A DNA stretch of 64,000 nt from Hyphomicrobiales bacterium (GTDB lineage Bacteria > Pseudomonadota > Alphaproteobacteria > Rhizobiales > Xanthobacteraceae). Position 1 is the stretch's first letter, and every line of letters begins with the position of its first letter. Positions 18,072 to 28,947 of this stretch are shown piece by piece. The translations under genes were made by a program, and so were the position numbers. The stretch covers positions 1-64,000 of the forward strand of contig WHTM01000027.1 in the NCBI GenBank assembly GCA_009377755.1, read 5' to 3'. Under the pieces are notes generated by a model. It had not been told where the DNA came from and made no database searches. It was given only the letters and a program-made list of their open reading frames with translations.

Positions 18072-18482
18072 ATGTCGCCCCATTACGTAGCTGTCATCGA
18101 GAAGGAAGCCGACAGCGCCTTCGGCGTCTGGTTTCCGGACGTGGAAGGATGCTTCTCGGCGGGTGACACGTTGGAGGGAGCTGTTGCGAATGCGGCAGCG
18201 GCCCTTCGCCAACACACGGAGGCGCTGGAAAGTGCTGGCCGGCGGCTTGCGGCGCCGCGCGTCGTGGACGACGTCTTGCGCGACAAGGATGTTCGGACAT
18301 CGGTCAAGGCAGGCGCTCTTTTGTTTGCTGTTCCCCTGCTTGCCGATGCCGGCCGAACCGTGCGGATCAACATTTCGCTCGACAAGGCGCTGGTCGACCA
18401 GATCGATGCTGCAGCTTCGACCCGAGGTCTGACCCGCTCGGCTTTCATCGCCCAAGCCACACGAGAAAAAATCGTCGGCTGA
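18072..18482 (+). CDS. hicB: HicB-family antitoxin with C-terminal ribbon-helix-helix domain
   Basis: A 136-residue protein. The N-terminal RNase-H-like HicB domain (YVAVIEKEADSAFGVWFPDV, EGCFSAGDTLEGAVANAAAAL) is followed by a linker and a C-terminal ribbon-helix-helix DNA-binding domain (RTVRINISLDKALVDQIDAA). It should neutralise HicA and repress the operon. Its stop codon lies five bases from the stop of the convergent imuB gene, so the pair is fitted tightly into the mutasome cassette. Confidence 0.92.
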   Translation: MSPHYVAVIEKEADSAFGVWFPDVEGCFSAGDTLEGAVANAAAALRQHTEALESAGRRLAAPRVVDDVLRDKDVRTSVKAGALLFAVPLLADAGRTVRINISLDKALVDQIDAAASTRGLTRSAFIAQATREKIVG

Positions 18483-18487
18483 ACTCA

Positions 18488-20260
18488 TCACGCCCCCACG
18501 CCGTGCATGAACCAACGCGGTTGCGCGGTGTCGCGATAGAGGCCCGCCCGGAACACCCAGAATCGCAGACCCGCCCGGTCCTCGACACGGAAATAATCGC
18601 GCGCGGGCCCGCCCTCCTCGCTCCACCACGCGCCTTCGATGCGTTCGGGCCCCTCGGCGGCGACCACCTCGTGTAGCGCGCGGCGCCAGCGGAAGCGCAG
18701 CGGCGGGCCGTCCGGCACTTCCGCCACCGCCTCGATCGGCTCCGGTTTAGCGAACAGCCGCAGCAGCCGCGCGGGAAGATCGGCGGCGGCGCGAAAGCTG
18801 CGGAACGTTTCCCAGCCTTCGGCGCGGCCGCTCTGCGCCGGCACGATGCCGGCCGCGAGTTCCGGAATGTGGCTGTCGTAGGCGGCGAGGCGGGTGACGC
18901 GGCGGGCGCCGAGCCGCGCGCTCAGACGGTCGACCAGCCGGTCGAGTTCGGCCGCATCCTCATTCCCACCTAGCCCGATCTGCTCCGGCAGCAACGGCTC
19001 GGCTTTCGCCACCGCAAGCCGCGCGAGATCGAAGCCGAAGCCGGGATCGAACTCGTCGCCGTGCACTGCCAGGCGCTCCACGAACAGCGCGCGGATCGCC
19101 TCCGGATCGCGCAGCGGCCGCGAGGTTCCGGCGGCGACGCGGCGCATCGCGCCGTCGGTGCGGAACAGCGTCAGGGTGAGTGCCCGCGCGCCCTCCCCTT
19201 GCCGCTCCAACGCGAGCTTGAGCCGTTTCGCCAGCCGTTCGACCACAGCGAGTACGTCCTCCTCGCGCGCGATCGGTTCTGGGAACGGCTGATCCGCCAC
19301 ATAAAGCTCGACCGGGAGGCGCGGAGTAAGCGGCTCTTGCTCACGGCCGAGCGCGCGGTCGAGATTGCGCAGCAGCAGATTGCCGAAGCGCGCGGCAAGC
19401 GGCGCGCGCGGCAGGTCGACGATGTCGCCGATGCGCTTCAAGCCGACGCGCGCCAGCGCCGCGACCGTTTCGGCCGGAAGGCGCAGCGCGGCGAGCGGCA
19501 GCGGCGCGAGCACGTCGCTCTGCGCACCATTCGCGACGATGGACTCCTGCGCGAACCGCGCCGCCGCCCAGGCGGCTCCGATGCTGCCGGCAACGGCGAG
19601 GCGGTGCGCGAAGCCGAAAGTGGTCACTCGTGCGGAGAGATCGGTGATGAGCGCGGCCTCGCCGCCGAACAGATGCGCGCAGCCGCCGATGTCGAGCAGG
19701 ATGCCGTCAGGCGGATCGACCGCGGTGAGCGGCGTGTAGCGCAGGCAGGCGTCGGCAAGCGCATCGAGCAGGCGCGCGTCGGCCGCTGCATCCTCGGGCA
19801 TCACTGCGAGGTCGGGATACATGGCGCGGGCTTCCGCCAGAGCGAGACCGGGGCGGAGCCCGCGCCGTTCCGCCGCCGCATCGACGGCGACGAGCACTTC
19901 GGCATTGCCGCGCGGGCCGGAGACGACGAGGGGGTTCTTTTCTTCACCTCTCCCCATAGGGGAGAGGCCGGATCGCAGCGCAGGCAAGTTTACGCAGCCT
20001 GCGTAAACTTGCCTGCGCGCGTTCCGGGTGAGGGGGTTACGATTCTCCCGATTGGTCCAATCCCCCCCACCCCAACCCTCTCCCCAGCCGAACTCGGGTT
20101 TTCCCGAGTTCGGCACTTTAAATTGGCCGAAATCGGAAACATCCGATTTCGGCTGGGGAGGGAGAGAAGAAAAAGACTCACGCCGCCCGCGCGCGATCCG
20201 GTCGGTCGATAGCCGTTCGAGCCACAGGCTCAGGATGCGTTGCGAGGACGAAGGACGCAT
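18488..20260 (-). CDS. imuB: ImuB, catalytically inactive Y-family polymerase homologue, with an in-frame repeat-derived insertion
   Basis: A 590-residue ImuB, which bridges DnaE2 and the sliding clamp in SOS mutagenesis. It begins MRPSSSQRILSLWLERLSTD, the ImuB N terminus (SLWLPRxxTDR in homologues), and continues with VDAAAERRGLRPGLALAEARA and GILLDIGGCAHLFGGEAAL. Between residues about 30 and 110, where homologues are continuous, there is a foreign segment with SDVSDFGQFKVPNSGKPEF and QVYAGCVNLPALRSGL, encoded by a composite palindromic element. The start overlaps the imuA 3' end by 83 bases, so the two are translationally linked. Polymerase acidic residues typical of active Y-family enzymes are not evident, as expected for ImuB. 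Confidence 0.92.
   Translation of the reverse strand: MRPSSSQRILSLWLERLSTDRIARGRRESFSSLPPQPKSDVSDFGQFKVPNSGKPEFGWGEGWGGGDWTNRENRNPLTRNARRQVYAGCVNLPALRSGLSPMGRGEEKNPLVVSGPRGNAEVLVAVDAAAERRGLRPGLALAEARAMYPDLAVMPEDAAADARLLDALADACLRYTPLTAVDPPDGILLDIGGCAHLFGGEAALITDLSARVTTFGFAHRLAVAGSIGAAWAAARFAQESIVANGAQSDVLAPLPLAALRLPAETVAALARVGLKRIGDIVDLPRAPLAARFGNLLLRNLDRALGREQEPLTPRLPVELYVADQPFPEPIAREEDVLAVVERLAKRLKLALERQGEGARALTLTLFRTDGAMRRVAAGTSRPLRDPEAIRALFVERLAVHGDEFDPGFGFDLARLAVAKAEPLLPEQIGLGGNEDAAELDRLVDRLSARLGARRVTRLAAYDSHIPELAAGIVPAQSGRAEGWETFRSFRAAADLPARLLRLFAKPEPIEAVAEVPDGPPLRFRWRRALHEVVAAEGPERIEGAWWSEEGGPARDYFRVEDRAGLRFWVFRAGLYRDTAQPRWFMHGVGA
19936..20162. repeat. composite nested palindromic element, copy in imuB
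   Basis: Four hairpins in one block: CTCTCCCC-ATA-GGGGAGAG, a perfect 18-base-arm palindrome at 19980-20016 (GCAGGCAAGTTTACGCAG and its complement separated by one base), CCGAACTCGGG-TTTT-CCCGAGTTCGG, and GCCGAAATCGGA-AACA-TCCGATTTCGGC. The order and sequence match the imuA copy at 20.8-21.0 kb. The 18-base-arm palindrome sits between TCGCAG/CTGCG flanks, that is, in the loop of an older hairpin. Confidence 0.95.
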
Positions 20261-21323
20261 CGGACTCACTCCACTCCAGCATCCAGGATCCGAGAGGGCC
20301 GCGGCGGTTGCGCGCCAGCGCAAGATCGAAGCGCGGGGGGCCTATTGCGTCATGGCCGGGCTTGTCCCGGCCATCCACGTCTTTGATGCTGCTGCTAAGA
20401 AAAGACGTGGATGCCCGGGACAAGCGCGGGCATGACGGGCGTAGTGAAGGCGCCGCCCCCACCACCCATCGCGTGGCGGCGGCGGAAGCATCGGTGCCGG
20501 GCGCGGTGCGCAACAGCAGCGCCATGGCGCTATGCGCGGCGGCGGCGAGCGACAGTCGCCGGGTGGCGACGAGGTCGATCTCGCGGCGCGATGCGCTGCG
20601 GACCTCGCCGATCACCACGCCGACGGCGCGGCAATGCAGCGCCTCCTCCATCGCCCAGAGAACGTCGCCGGCCTTGGCGGCGGCGACCGTCAGCAGGCGT
20701 TCCGGCGCGAGGCCGTAACGATCGAGGCCCGGCCCGTAGGGCGCGCCGCTCTCAAGCAGGGCCATGTCCTCGGCGACCCAGACGATGGTCTTTCCTTCAC
20801 CTCTCCCCAATGGGGAGAGGTCGGACCGCAGCGCAGGCAAGTTTACGCAGCCTGCGTAAACTTGGCTGCGTGCGGTCCGGGTGAGGGGGTTACGATTCTC
20901 CCGATTGGTCCACTCCCCCTCACCCCAACCCTCACCCCAACCCTCTCCCCACCCGAACTCGGGTTTTCCCGAGTTCGGCACTTTAAATTGGCCGAAATCG
21001 GAAACATCCGATTTCGGCTGGGGAGAGGGAGTCCCGCCTGCGCAAGTGGCAAGCGCCGCCACCCCCAACGCAAACCCGGTTGCGGCGGCGATGTGCGCCT
21101 CCCCGCAAGCCGCAATCTCATGCAGCACCCCACGTGCAAGCCCGCCACCGAGGACCCGATCAATCTCAGGAATGCCAAGCGGGCTGTCGCCAGGGGCATC
21201 GAGCGCGACCGCCGGCATTTGCATCCGCGCAATCGTCTGGCGCAGTTCGCTCAGACGTTGGCCACCCCTGCCCGCCTCCGAGTGTGCACAAAGGTGGGTT
21301 TTGTCCGGTCGCAACGGCAGCAT
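20178..21323 (-). CDS. imuA: ImuA (RecA/SulA-like mutasome component) with two in-frame repeat-derived insertions
   Basis: A 381-residue ImuA, which binds RecA and regulates the mutasome. Conserved blocks: LSELRQTIARMQ at the N terminus, LGIPEIDRVLGGGLARGVLHEI (the RecA-like P-loop remnant), IVWVAEDMALLESGAPYGPGL and FDLALARNRRGPLGSWMLEWS. Two segments are foreign: about 80 residues containing SDVSDFGQFKVPNSGKPEF after CAGG, and about 30 residues containing [14 protein letters not shown] before FDLALARN. The ATG chosen has GGAG nine bases before it. A LexA box lies about 50 bases upstream. The gene overlaps imuB. Confidence 0.92.
   Translation of the reverse strand: MLPLRPDKTHLCAHSEAGRGGQRLSELRQTIARMQMPAVALDAPGDSPLGIPEIDRVLGGGLARGVLHEIAACGEAHIAAATGFALGVAALATCAGGTPSPQPKSDVSDFGQFKVPNSGKPEFGWGEGWGEGWGEGEWTNRENRNPLTRTARSQVYAGCVNLPALRSDLSPLGRGEGKTIVWVAEDMALLESGAPYGPGLDRYGLAPERLLTVAAAKAGDVLWAMEEALHCRAVGVVIGEVRSASRREIDLVATRRLSLAAAAHSAMALLLRTAPGTDASAAATRWVVGAAPSLRPSCPRLSRASTSFLSSSIKDVDGRDKPGHDAIGPPRFDLALARNRRGPLGSWMLEWSESDASFVLATHPEPVARTAIDRPDRARAA
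20349..20436. repeat. GTCATGGCCGGG-type palindromic repeat inside imuA
   Basis: An 88-base element with imperfect 36-base arms (GTCATGGCCGGGCTTGTCCC against GGGACAAGCGCGGGCATGAC and inner matches). It belongs to the same family as the repeat between metH and metF near 28.9 kb. Here it is read through in the imuA frame (SCPRLSRASTSFLSSSIKDV). Confidence 0.9.
20794..21028. repeat. composite nested palindromic element, copy in imuA
   Basis: Nearly the same sequence and hairpin order as the imuB copy about 850 bases away, in the same orientation. It differs by a few bases and by an extra duplication of a CCCTCACCCCAA unit, which adds WGEG repeats to the peptide. The inner element GCAGGCAAGTTTACGCAG/CTGCGTAAACTTGGCTGC is flanked by GGACCGCAG and CTGCGTGCGGTCC, so one hairpin sits in the loop of another. 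Confidence 0.95.
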
Positions 21324-21369
21324 GACGGTCTCCAGTCCGGCTCCAGGAAACATCCTTAAAGCCCATTAT

Positions 21370-21384
21370 GTTCCTGTTTTGTTC
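21370..21384. promoter_or_regulatory. LexA (SOS) box upstream of imuA
   Basis: The sequence GTTC-CTGTTTT-GTTC fits the alphaproteobacterial LexA consensus GTTC-N7-GTTC exactly. It lies about 47 bases upstream of the chosen imuA start. Established knowledge: imuA-imuB-dnaE2 cassettes are LexA-repressed in Alphaproteobacteria. No such box was found upstream of dnaE2 or hicA. Confidence 0.85.
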
Positions 21385-21526
21385 TCATGATTCCTCATCC
21401 GCAGCCTGCCGTCAAGGAAAAGAAGATAGCCCGCACGAGCGCCCGACGAACCCAGTTCAAGCCTTTTATAATCGACAGCTATTGGAAGAAACTGATCGAG
21501 GGATTGGAAGGCGCAACTGAAAAGAG

Positions 21527-21803
21527 ATGCCGAAACTCCTGGAGGATCATTACAAGTCCCTCATCAGAGAGTACGAGAAGCAGTACGATAATAAGAAGAG
21601 CTGTTCGCGATCCTCATCACCAACATCTACCGTTCCGAATGCGGGCGGGAAGCCAGGCGCGACCGAGGTCCGATGCCGATATCGCCCTTGCTGCAACAGC
21701 TCGTCGGCATGACCTGACGATCCTCTCGCGCAATGAGCGCCATTTCGGGCCGATGGACGTAGCCGTCATCGACCCTTTCCAGCAGCTTCCGCCAAGCGAA
21801 TAG
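21527..21803 (+). pseudogene. remnants of two small genes, the second a VapC-like PIN-domain C terminus
   Basis: The first part opens MPKLLEDHYKSLIREYEKQY, then needs a frame change to continue ELFAILITNIYRSEC; the family is not recognised. The second part, in another frame, reads SDADIALAATARRHDLTILS then RNERHFGPMDVAVIDPF, the typical C terminus of VapC PIN-domain toxins (last acidic residue and the TRN-like motif). The N-terminal two thirds of a PIN domain, with its first catalytic aspartate, are missing. No antitoxin partner is seen. Confidence 0.6.
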
Positions 21804-21836
21804 AACCGGCGGACACCTCACTCGCCGGATTGCGCC

Positions 21837-23078
21837 CTACTCCGCCGACTCCCGCGGACCGTCGTGCTCGACCCAATCGTCGTTGTCGGGGCCGCCCTCG
21901 TCCGAGCGCCCCGCATAGGCGGTAATCGAGCCGGTCACGGTCGGATCGCCGCGGCGCGCATAGCCCTTGCGCTGCGCGGCACGCGCCGCGGCGACCTCGC
22001 CGGGGATCGCGCTCGGATTGCAGACGACGCGGCCGCCGCCACGGCGCATCAGGTCGACATGGATGTGGTCGTAATGGAAGCGGTTGGAGCCGGGCGCCAG
22101 CACCGTCGAGAAGCTCTGGCAGGCCGCGCCCTGCACGTCGTGCAGGAATCCGACCTCCTCCGGCGAGCCGCGCCATCCCCGCTTGATCGTGATCGTGCGG
22201 CCGTCGGCGAGCGTGAACGCGGCGATGTCGAGGGCGTTGCCGAAGGCATGTTCGGAAATGCGCGCACGCGGATTGCCGTTCATGCCGCGGCAGGAGTAGG
22301 CGGAGATCTGCCTGATGCCGACAACAGGCTGGCCGAACCAGCGCATCGCCGCCGGTTGCACCGCGGTGGTGATCCATTGATCAAGCGCCGAGACGATCGG
22401 GCACGCGAGCGTCGCCGCCGGCTTCAACGTCACCGGGCCGATCGATCCGGTGATCCGCTGGCCAGGCGCCGGACCAAGCAGCACCGACGGCCGATGCAAG
22501 GTGGTGGGAAACGTCGCGGGCGGCGGCTGGTCGAATGACGGCTCGCCGGCTCGGCGCGGCAGCGGCGCCGCTTCAACGGGCCGCCGGTAGAACGGACGCG
22601 CGGGCGTGATCGCGGGCGCCGGATCGATCTCCGGCTCATCGGCTGCGACGTCCTCGTCCGGCTGCGGAACGCCGGGCGGATGGATCAAGAGCGGCGCGGC
22701 GATCTCGGGACCAGCGGCCGGTAGTCGGGACGGCTGCCATTGCGGCGGCTGCGCGATCGGCCAGCGCGGCTGCTGCGAGATGCCGCGGCCGCCGGGAATC
22801 GGAGCGGGCGGCTGCAGGTCGCTGGCAAAGCCCAACGCGCTCGCCGATCCAAGCGCCGCAACCTTCAGCGGATAGTCGGCTCCGCAGATGCCCGGCCCGT
22901 CGATCGGCTCGATGCGAACCAGTGCCGGGGTTTCCCTGACACCGCCCGATTTCAGGCACGCGACCTCGGCCTCGTGACGCCAGGACTCACGCTGCACGAA
23001 GTTGAACAGCGAACGGCCGCAGCCGGCGAGCACAACGAGGACAAGCGAGCCGACGATATACAAACGAACTCGCGTCAT
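21837..23078 (-). CDS. extensin-like lipoprotein (predicted peptidoglycan-acting)
   Basis: A 413-residue protein with a lipoprotein signal (LYIVGSLVLVVLAGC, lipobox LAGC), a proline-rich linker (residues 90-200), and a C-terminal extensin-like domain. The latter has CPIVSALDQWITTAVQPAA, ISAYSCRGMNGNPRARISEH, AFGNALDIAAFTLADG and RFHYDHIHVDLMRRGGG. The SEHAFGNALD and HYDHIHVD blocks supply the His/Asp residues of the D,D-peptidase-like (VanY/LAS) metal site. It is probably anchored in the outer membrane and acts in the cell wall. It stands alone, leftward. Confidence 0.85.
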   Translation of the reverse strand: MTRVRLYIVGSLVLVVLAGCGRSLFNFVQRESWRHEAEVACLKSGGVRETPALVRIEPIDGPGICGADYPLKVAALGSASALGFASDLQPPAPIPGGRGISQQPRWPIAQPPQWQPSRLPAAGPEIAAPLLIHPPGVPQPDEDVAADEPEIDPAPAITPARPFYRRPVEAAPLPRRAGEPSFDQPPPATFPTTLHRPSVLLGPAPGQRITGSIGPVTLKPAATLACPIVSALDQWITTAVQPAAMRWFGQPVVGIRQISAYSCRGMNGNPRARISEHAFGNALDIAAFTLADGRTITIKRGWRGSPEEVGFLHDVQGAACQSFSTVLAPGSNRFHYDHIHVDLMRRGGGRVVCNPSAIPGEVAAARAAQRKGYARRGDPTVTGSITAYAGRSDEGGPDNDDWVEHDGPRESAE

Positions 23079-23160
23079 TTGCGGAAAATGCGACGGAGTC
23101 CGTTAAGGACTGTTCAAGGATTTCGGTTAACGCAGCGTCAGCGGAGCGGCGGGCGTGTGT

Positions 23161-23283
23161 GGCCATCCTTCGAGACGCGCTGCGTCGTAGGGTTGCTCAC
23201 CATGAGGCTCTGGATCAGTGCGTTGCCAAAACCTGAGCCTCGTCTTGAGCTCGGCGCAAAGCGCCGAGCCTCGAAGGATGGCC
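23161..23283. repeat. intergenic palindromic repeat between extensin-like and amidase genes
   Basis: Terminal inverted repeat GGCCATCCTTCGAGAC against GCCTCGAAGGATGGCC encloses about 90 bases. It is related to the CCTCATCCT...AGGATGAGG family found inside thiC and near 56.6 kb. It fills most of the gap between the divergent genes. Confidence 0.75.
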
Positions 23284-23373
23284 CCGCATGAAAAATCCGG
23301 CTCCGGCACAGTCTTGATCCACCGGTATCTTTCGGGTCACATCGCCGGCCTTTGGGATGGGGACGTAACCGAC

Positions 23374-24645
23374 ATGACGCTCTCGGCACTCGATCTCGCA
23401 CGCCGTATCGAGGATGGATCGCTCACGCCTGCGGGCGCGGTGGCGCTGTGCGCTGAGGCAATTGCATCCCGTGAGGCCGACCTCGGCGCCTTCGCCGCGC
23501 TCGATGTCGGCAAGGCACACGCACAGGCGGAGCGCGACGCCGCGGCGCTCGCAGCGCTGCCGCTGCGCGGCCTACCGGTCGGCATCAAGGACATCATGGA
23601 CACCTCGGACTTTCCGACCGAGTACAACTCGCCGGTCTATCGCAGGCACCGGCCGGTCGCCGATGCAGCGGTGGTGATGATGGTCCGGCGCACCGGCGGC
23701 ATCGTACTCGGCAAGACCGTAACCACCGAGTTCGCCTACATGCAGCCGGCCCACACCCGCAATCCGCACAATCGCGACCACGCGCCGGGCGGTTCGTCGT
23801 CGGGCTCAGCCGCCGCCGTCGGCGCCGGCATGCTGCCGGTCGCGCTCGGCACCCAGACCGGCGGCTCGACCATTCGCCCGGCGGCGTTCTGCGGCATTGC
23901 TGGGTTCAAGCCGTCTTACAGAATCGTGCCGACGGTCGGCGTGAAGTGCTTCTCCTGGTCGCTCGACACGGTCGGCCTGTTCGCCGCCGGCGTGCGCGAC
24001 GTCGCTTTTGCCGCCGCCGCGATCACCGGGCGCGACCTGCGCGTGGACCGCACGGTGCCGTCGGTGCCGAGGGTGGCCTTGGTGCGCACGCACGCGTGGG
24101 ACCAGGCCGATCCCGAGATGAAGGGCGCGATCGAGAGCACGGCCCGTCTCGCCGCCGCAGCCGGCGCCACGGTGACCGAGTTCGACCGGCTGCCGTTTCT
24201 GGAGGACGCCGACGGCGCCCACGGCACGATCAACCGGTATGAAGGCTACCGGGCGCTGGCCTTCGAATACGACCATCACCGCGAGGCGCTTGGACCGGCG
24301 GTGCGCTCCCTGCTTGATGAGGCGGCGGAGACTACGGCCGACGATTACGATGCTGCACGGCGAACCGCCAAGCGTGCGCGGCGGGCCTTCGCGGATTTCA
24401 TGGCCGGTGCCGATGTGATCCTGACGCCCTCCGCTCCAGGTGCGGCCCCTCGCGGCTTCGCGTCAACCGGATTGCCGGCATTCAACCGGATGTGGACACT
24501 GCTGGGGGCCCCCTGCATCAACGTGCCAGGGCTTCAGGATGCGGCCGGCATGCCGCTCGGCGTGCAGATCATCGGCCGCTTCGGCCGCGACCATGCGGCG
24601 CTCGATGCCGCCGCTTTCATCGAGCGCGCGGTCACGCGGCGGTGA
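23374..24645 (+). CDS. amidase signature family enzyme (second)
   Basis: A 423-residue amidase. The triad is K72 (VGIKDIM), S141 (in APGGSSSGSAAA) and S165 (in GTQTGGSTIRPAA), correctly spaced. It is shorter than the first amidase in this window and not close to it in sequence outside the signature. The start is the ATG of MTLSALDLARRIEDGSLT; an open upstream extension of about 50 codons runs through a repeat and is rejected. The substrate is unknown. It stands alone between the extensin-like gene and a small membrane peptide gene. Confidence 0.9.
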   Translation: MTLSALDLARRIEDGSLTPAGAVALCAEAIASREADLGAFAALDVGKAHAQAERDAAALAALPLRGLPVGIKDIMDTSDFPTEYNSPVYRRHRPVADAAVVMMVRRTGGIVLGKTVTTEFAYMQPAHTRNPHNRDHAPGGSSSGSAAAVGAGMLPVALGTQTGGSTIRPAAFCGIAGFKPSYRIVPTVGVKCFSWSLDTVGLFAAGVRDVAFAAAAITGRDLRVDRTVPSVPRVALVRTHAWDQADPEMKGAIESTARLAAAAGATVTEFDRLPFLEDADGAHGTINRYEGYRALAFEYDHHREALGPAVRSLLDEAAETTADDYDAARRTAKRARRAFADFMAGADVILTPSAPGAAPRGFASTGLPAFNRMWTLLGAPCINVPGLQDAAGMPLGVQIIGRFGRDHAALDAAAFIERAVTRR

Positions 24646-24918
24646 TCGTCCAATGGCGTGACTTCAGTTCTTTGCTTGGGCAAAGGGCGAGAAATACGAC
24701 CGTGATGTCTAGCAATTTTCAAGCAATATTGGATTGTCCACAGGCCATTTCTTAAAATTCGCCAGCATAATCCTCAGAAAGCTTGCCGCATTTCTTGAGC
24801 TGTTGCTGACCATTTGAATTCATTGAAGATTTTTATTCTGCGCCGCAGCAACATTATTGCTTGGGGGGCGCCAAAATCCTGATAGAATCGCACAGCTGAA
24901 CTTGAGGAGGCACGAATC

Positions 24919-25002
24919 GTGGATTTTGCCCCAAGTCTCAACTTTCTCGCGATCTGCGCGGCGTTCGTGTTTGTTGGCGCGATCCTGCTGGGAGCATTCT
25001 GA
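24919..25002 (+). CDS. 27-residue single-helix membrane micropeptide
   Basis: A GTG start preceded by GAGGAGG at good spacing opens a 27-codon frame, VDFAPSLNFLAICAAFVFVG then AILLGAF and TGA. Almost the whole peptide is one transmembrane helix. It is followed 50 bases later by a strong Rho-independent terminator, and preceded by about 270 bases of relatively AT-rich non-coding DNA, so it looks like an independent transcription unit. It is too short for most gene callers. The function is unknown; similar tiny helices often bind larger membrane complexes. Confidence 0.75.
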   Translation: MDFAPSLNFLAICAAFVFVGAILLGAF

Positions 25003-25051
25003 TCGCTGGGTCCCATGTTAGTCGTGACCCGATAGCGGTCTTGAGTTCGAA

Positions 25052-25086
25052 ACACCGGGAAGGAAGGACCTTCCCGGTGTTTTTTT
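25052..25086 (+). terminator. Rho-independent terminator after the micropeptide gene
   Basis: A perfect 12-base stem ACACCGGGAAGG/CCTTCCCGGTGT with the five-base loop AAGGA is followed directly by six T residues. On the minus strand the stem would also lie just past the metH stop, but without a good U tract. Confidence 0.92.
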
Positions 25087-25104
25087 ATTCCGAGGCCGGT
25101 CCGC

Positions 25105-28830
<3,726 letters not shown>

Positions 28831-28845
28831 TCGCATTCCTCCACC

Positions 28846-28936
28846 GTCATGCCCGGCCTTGTGCCGGGCATCCACGTCTTGAGCGCCGCAACGCAACGAA
28901 GGCGTGGATGGCCGGGACAAGCCCGGCCATAACGAC
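28846..28936. repeat. GTCATGCCCGGC-type palindromic repeat between metF and metH
   Basis: Arms begin GTCATGCCCGGCCTTGTGCC and end GGGACAAGCCCGGCCATAAC with inner matches ATCCACGTCTT/AAGGCGTGGAT. It is the same family as the copy inside imuA. It sits between the metF stop and metH start in a probable single transcript, so it would form a stable mRNA hairpin and might lower metH relative to metF. Confidence 0.85.
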
Positions 28937-28947
28937 AACTATTCCAC

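Noticed and set aside
28837-28938. N-terminal extension of MetH through the repeat
   Set aside because: The extra residues derive from the dispersed palindrome, and a ribosome site directs initiation after it.
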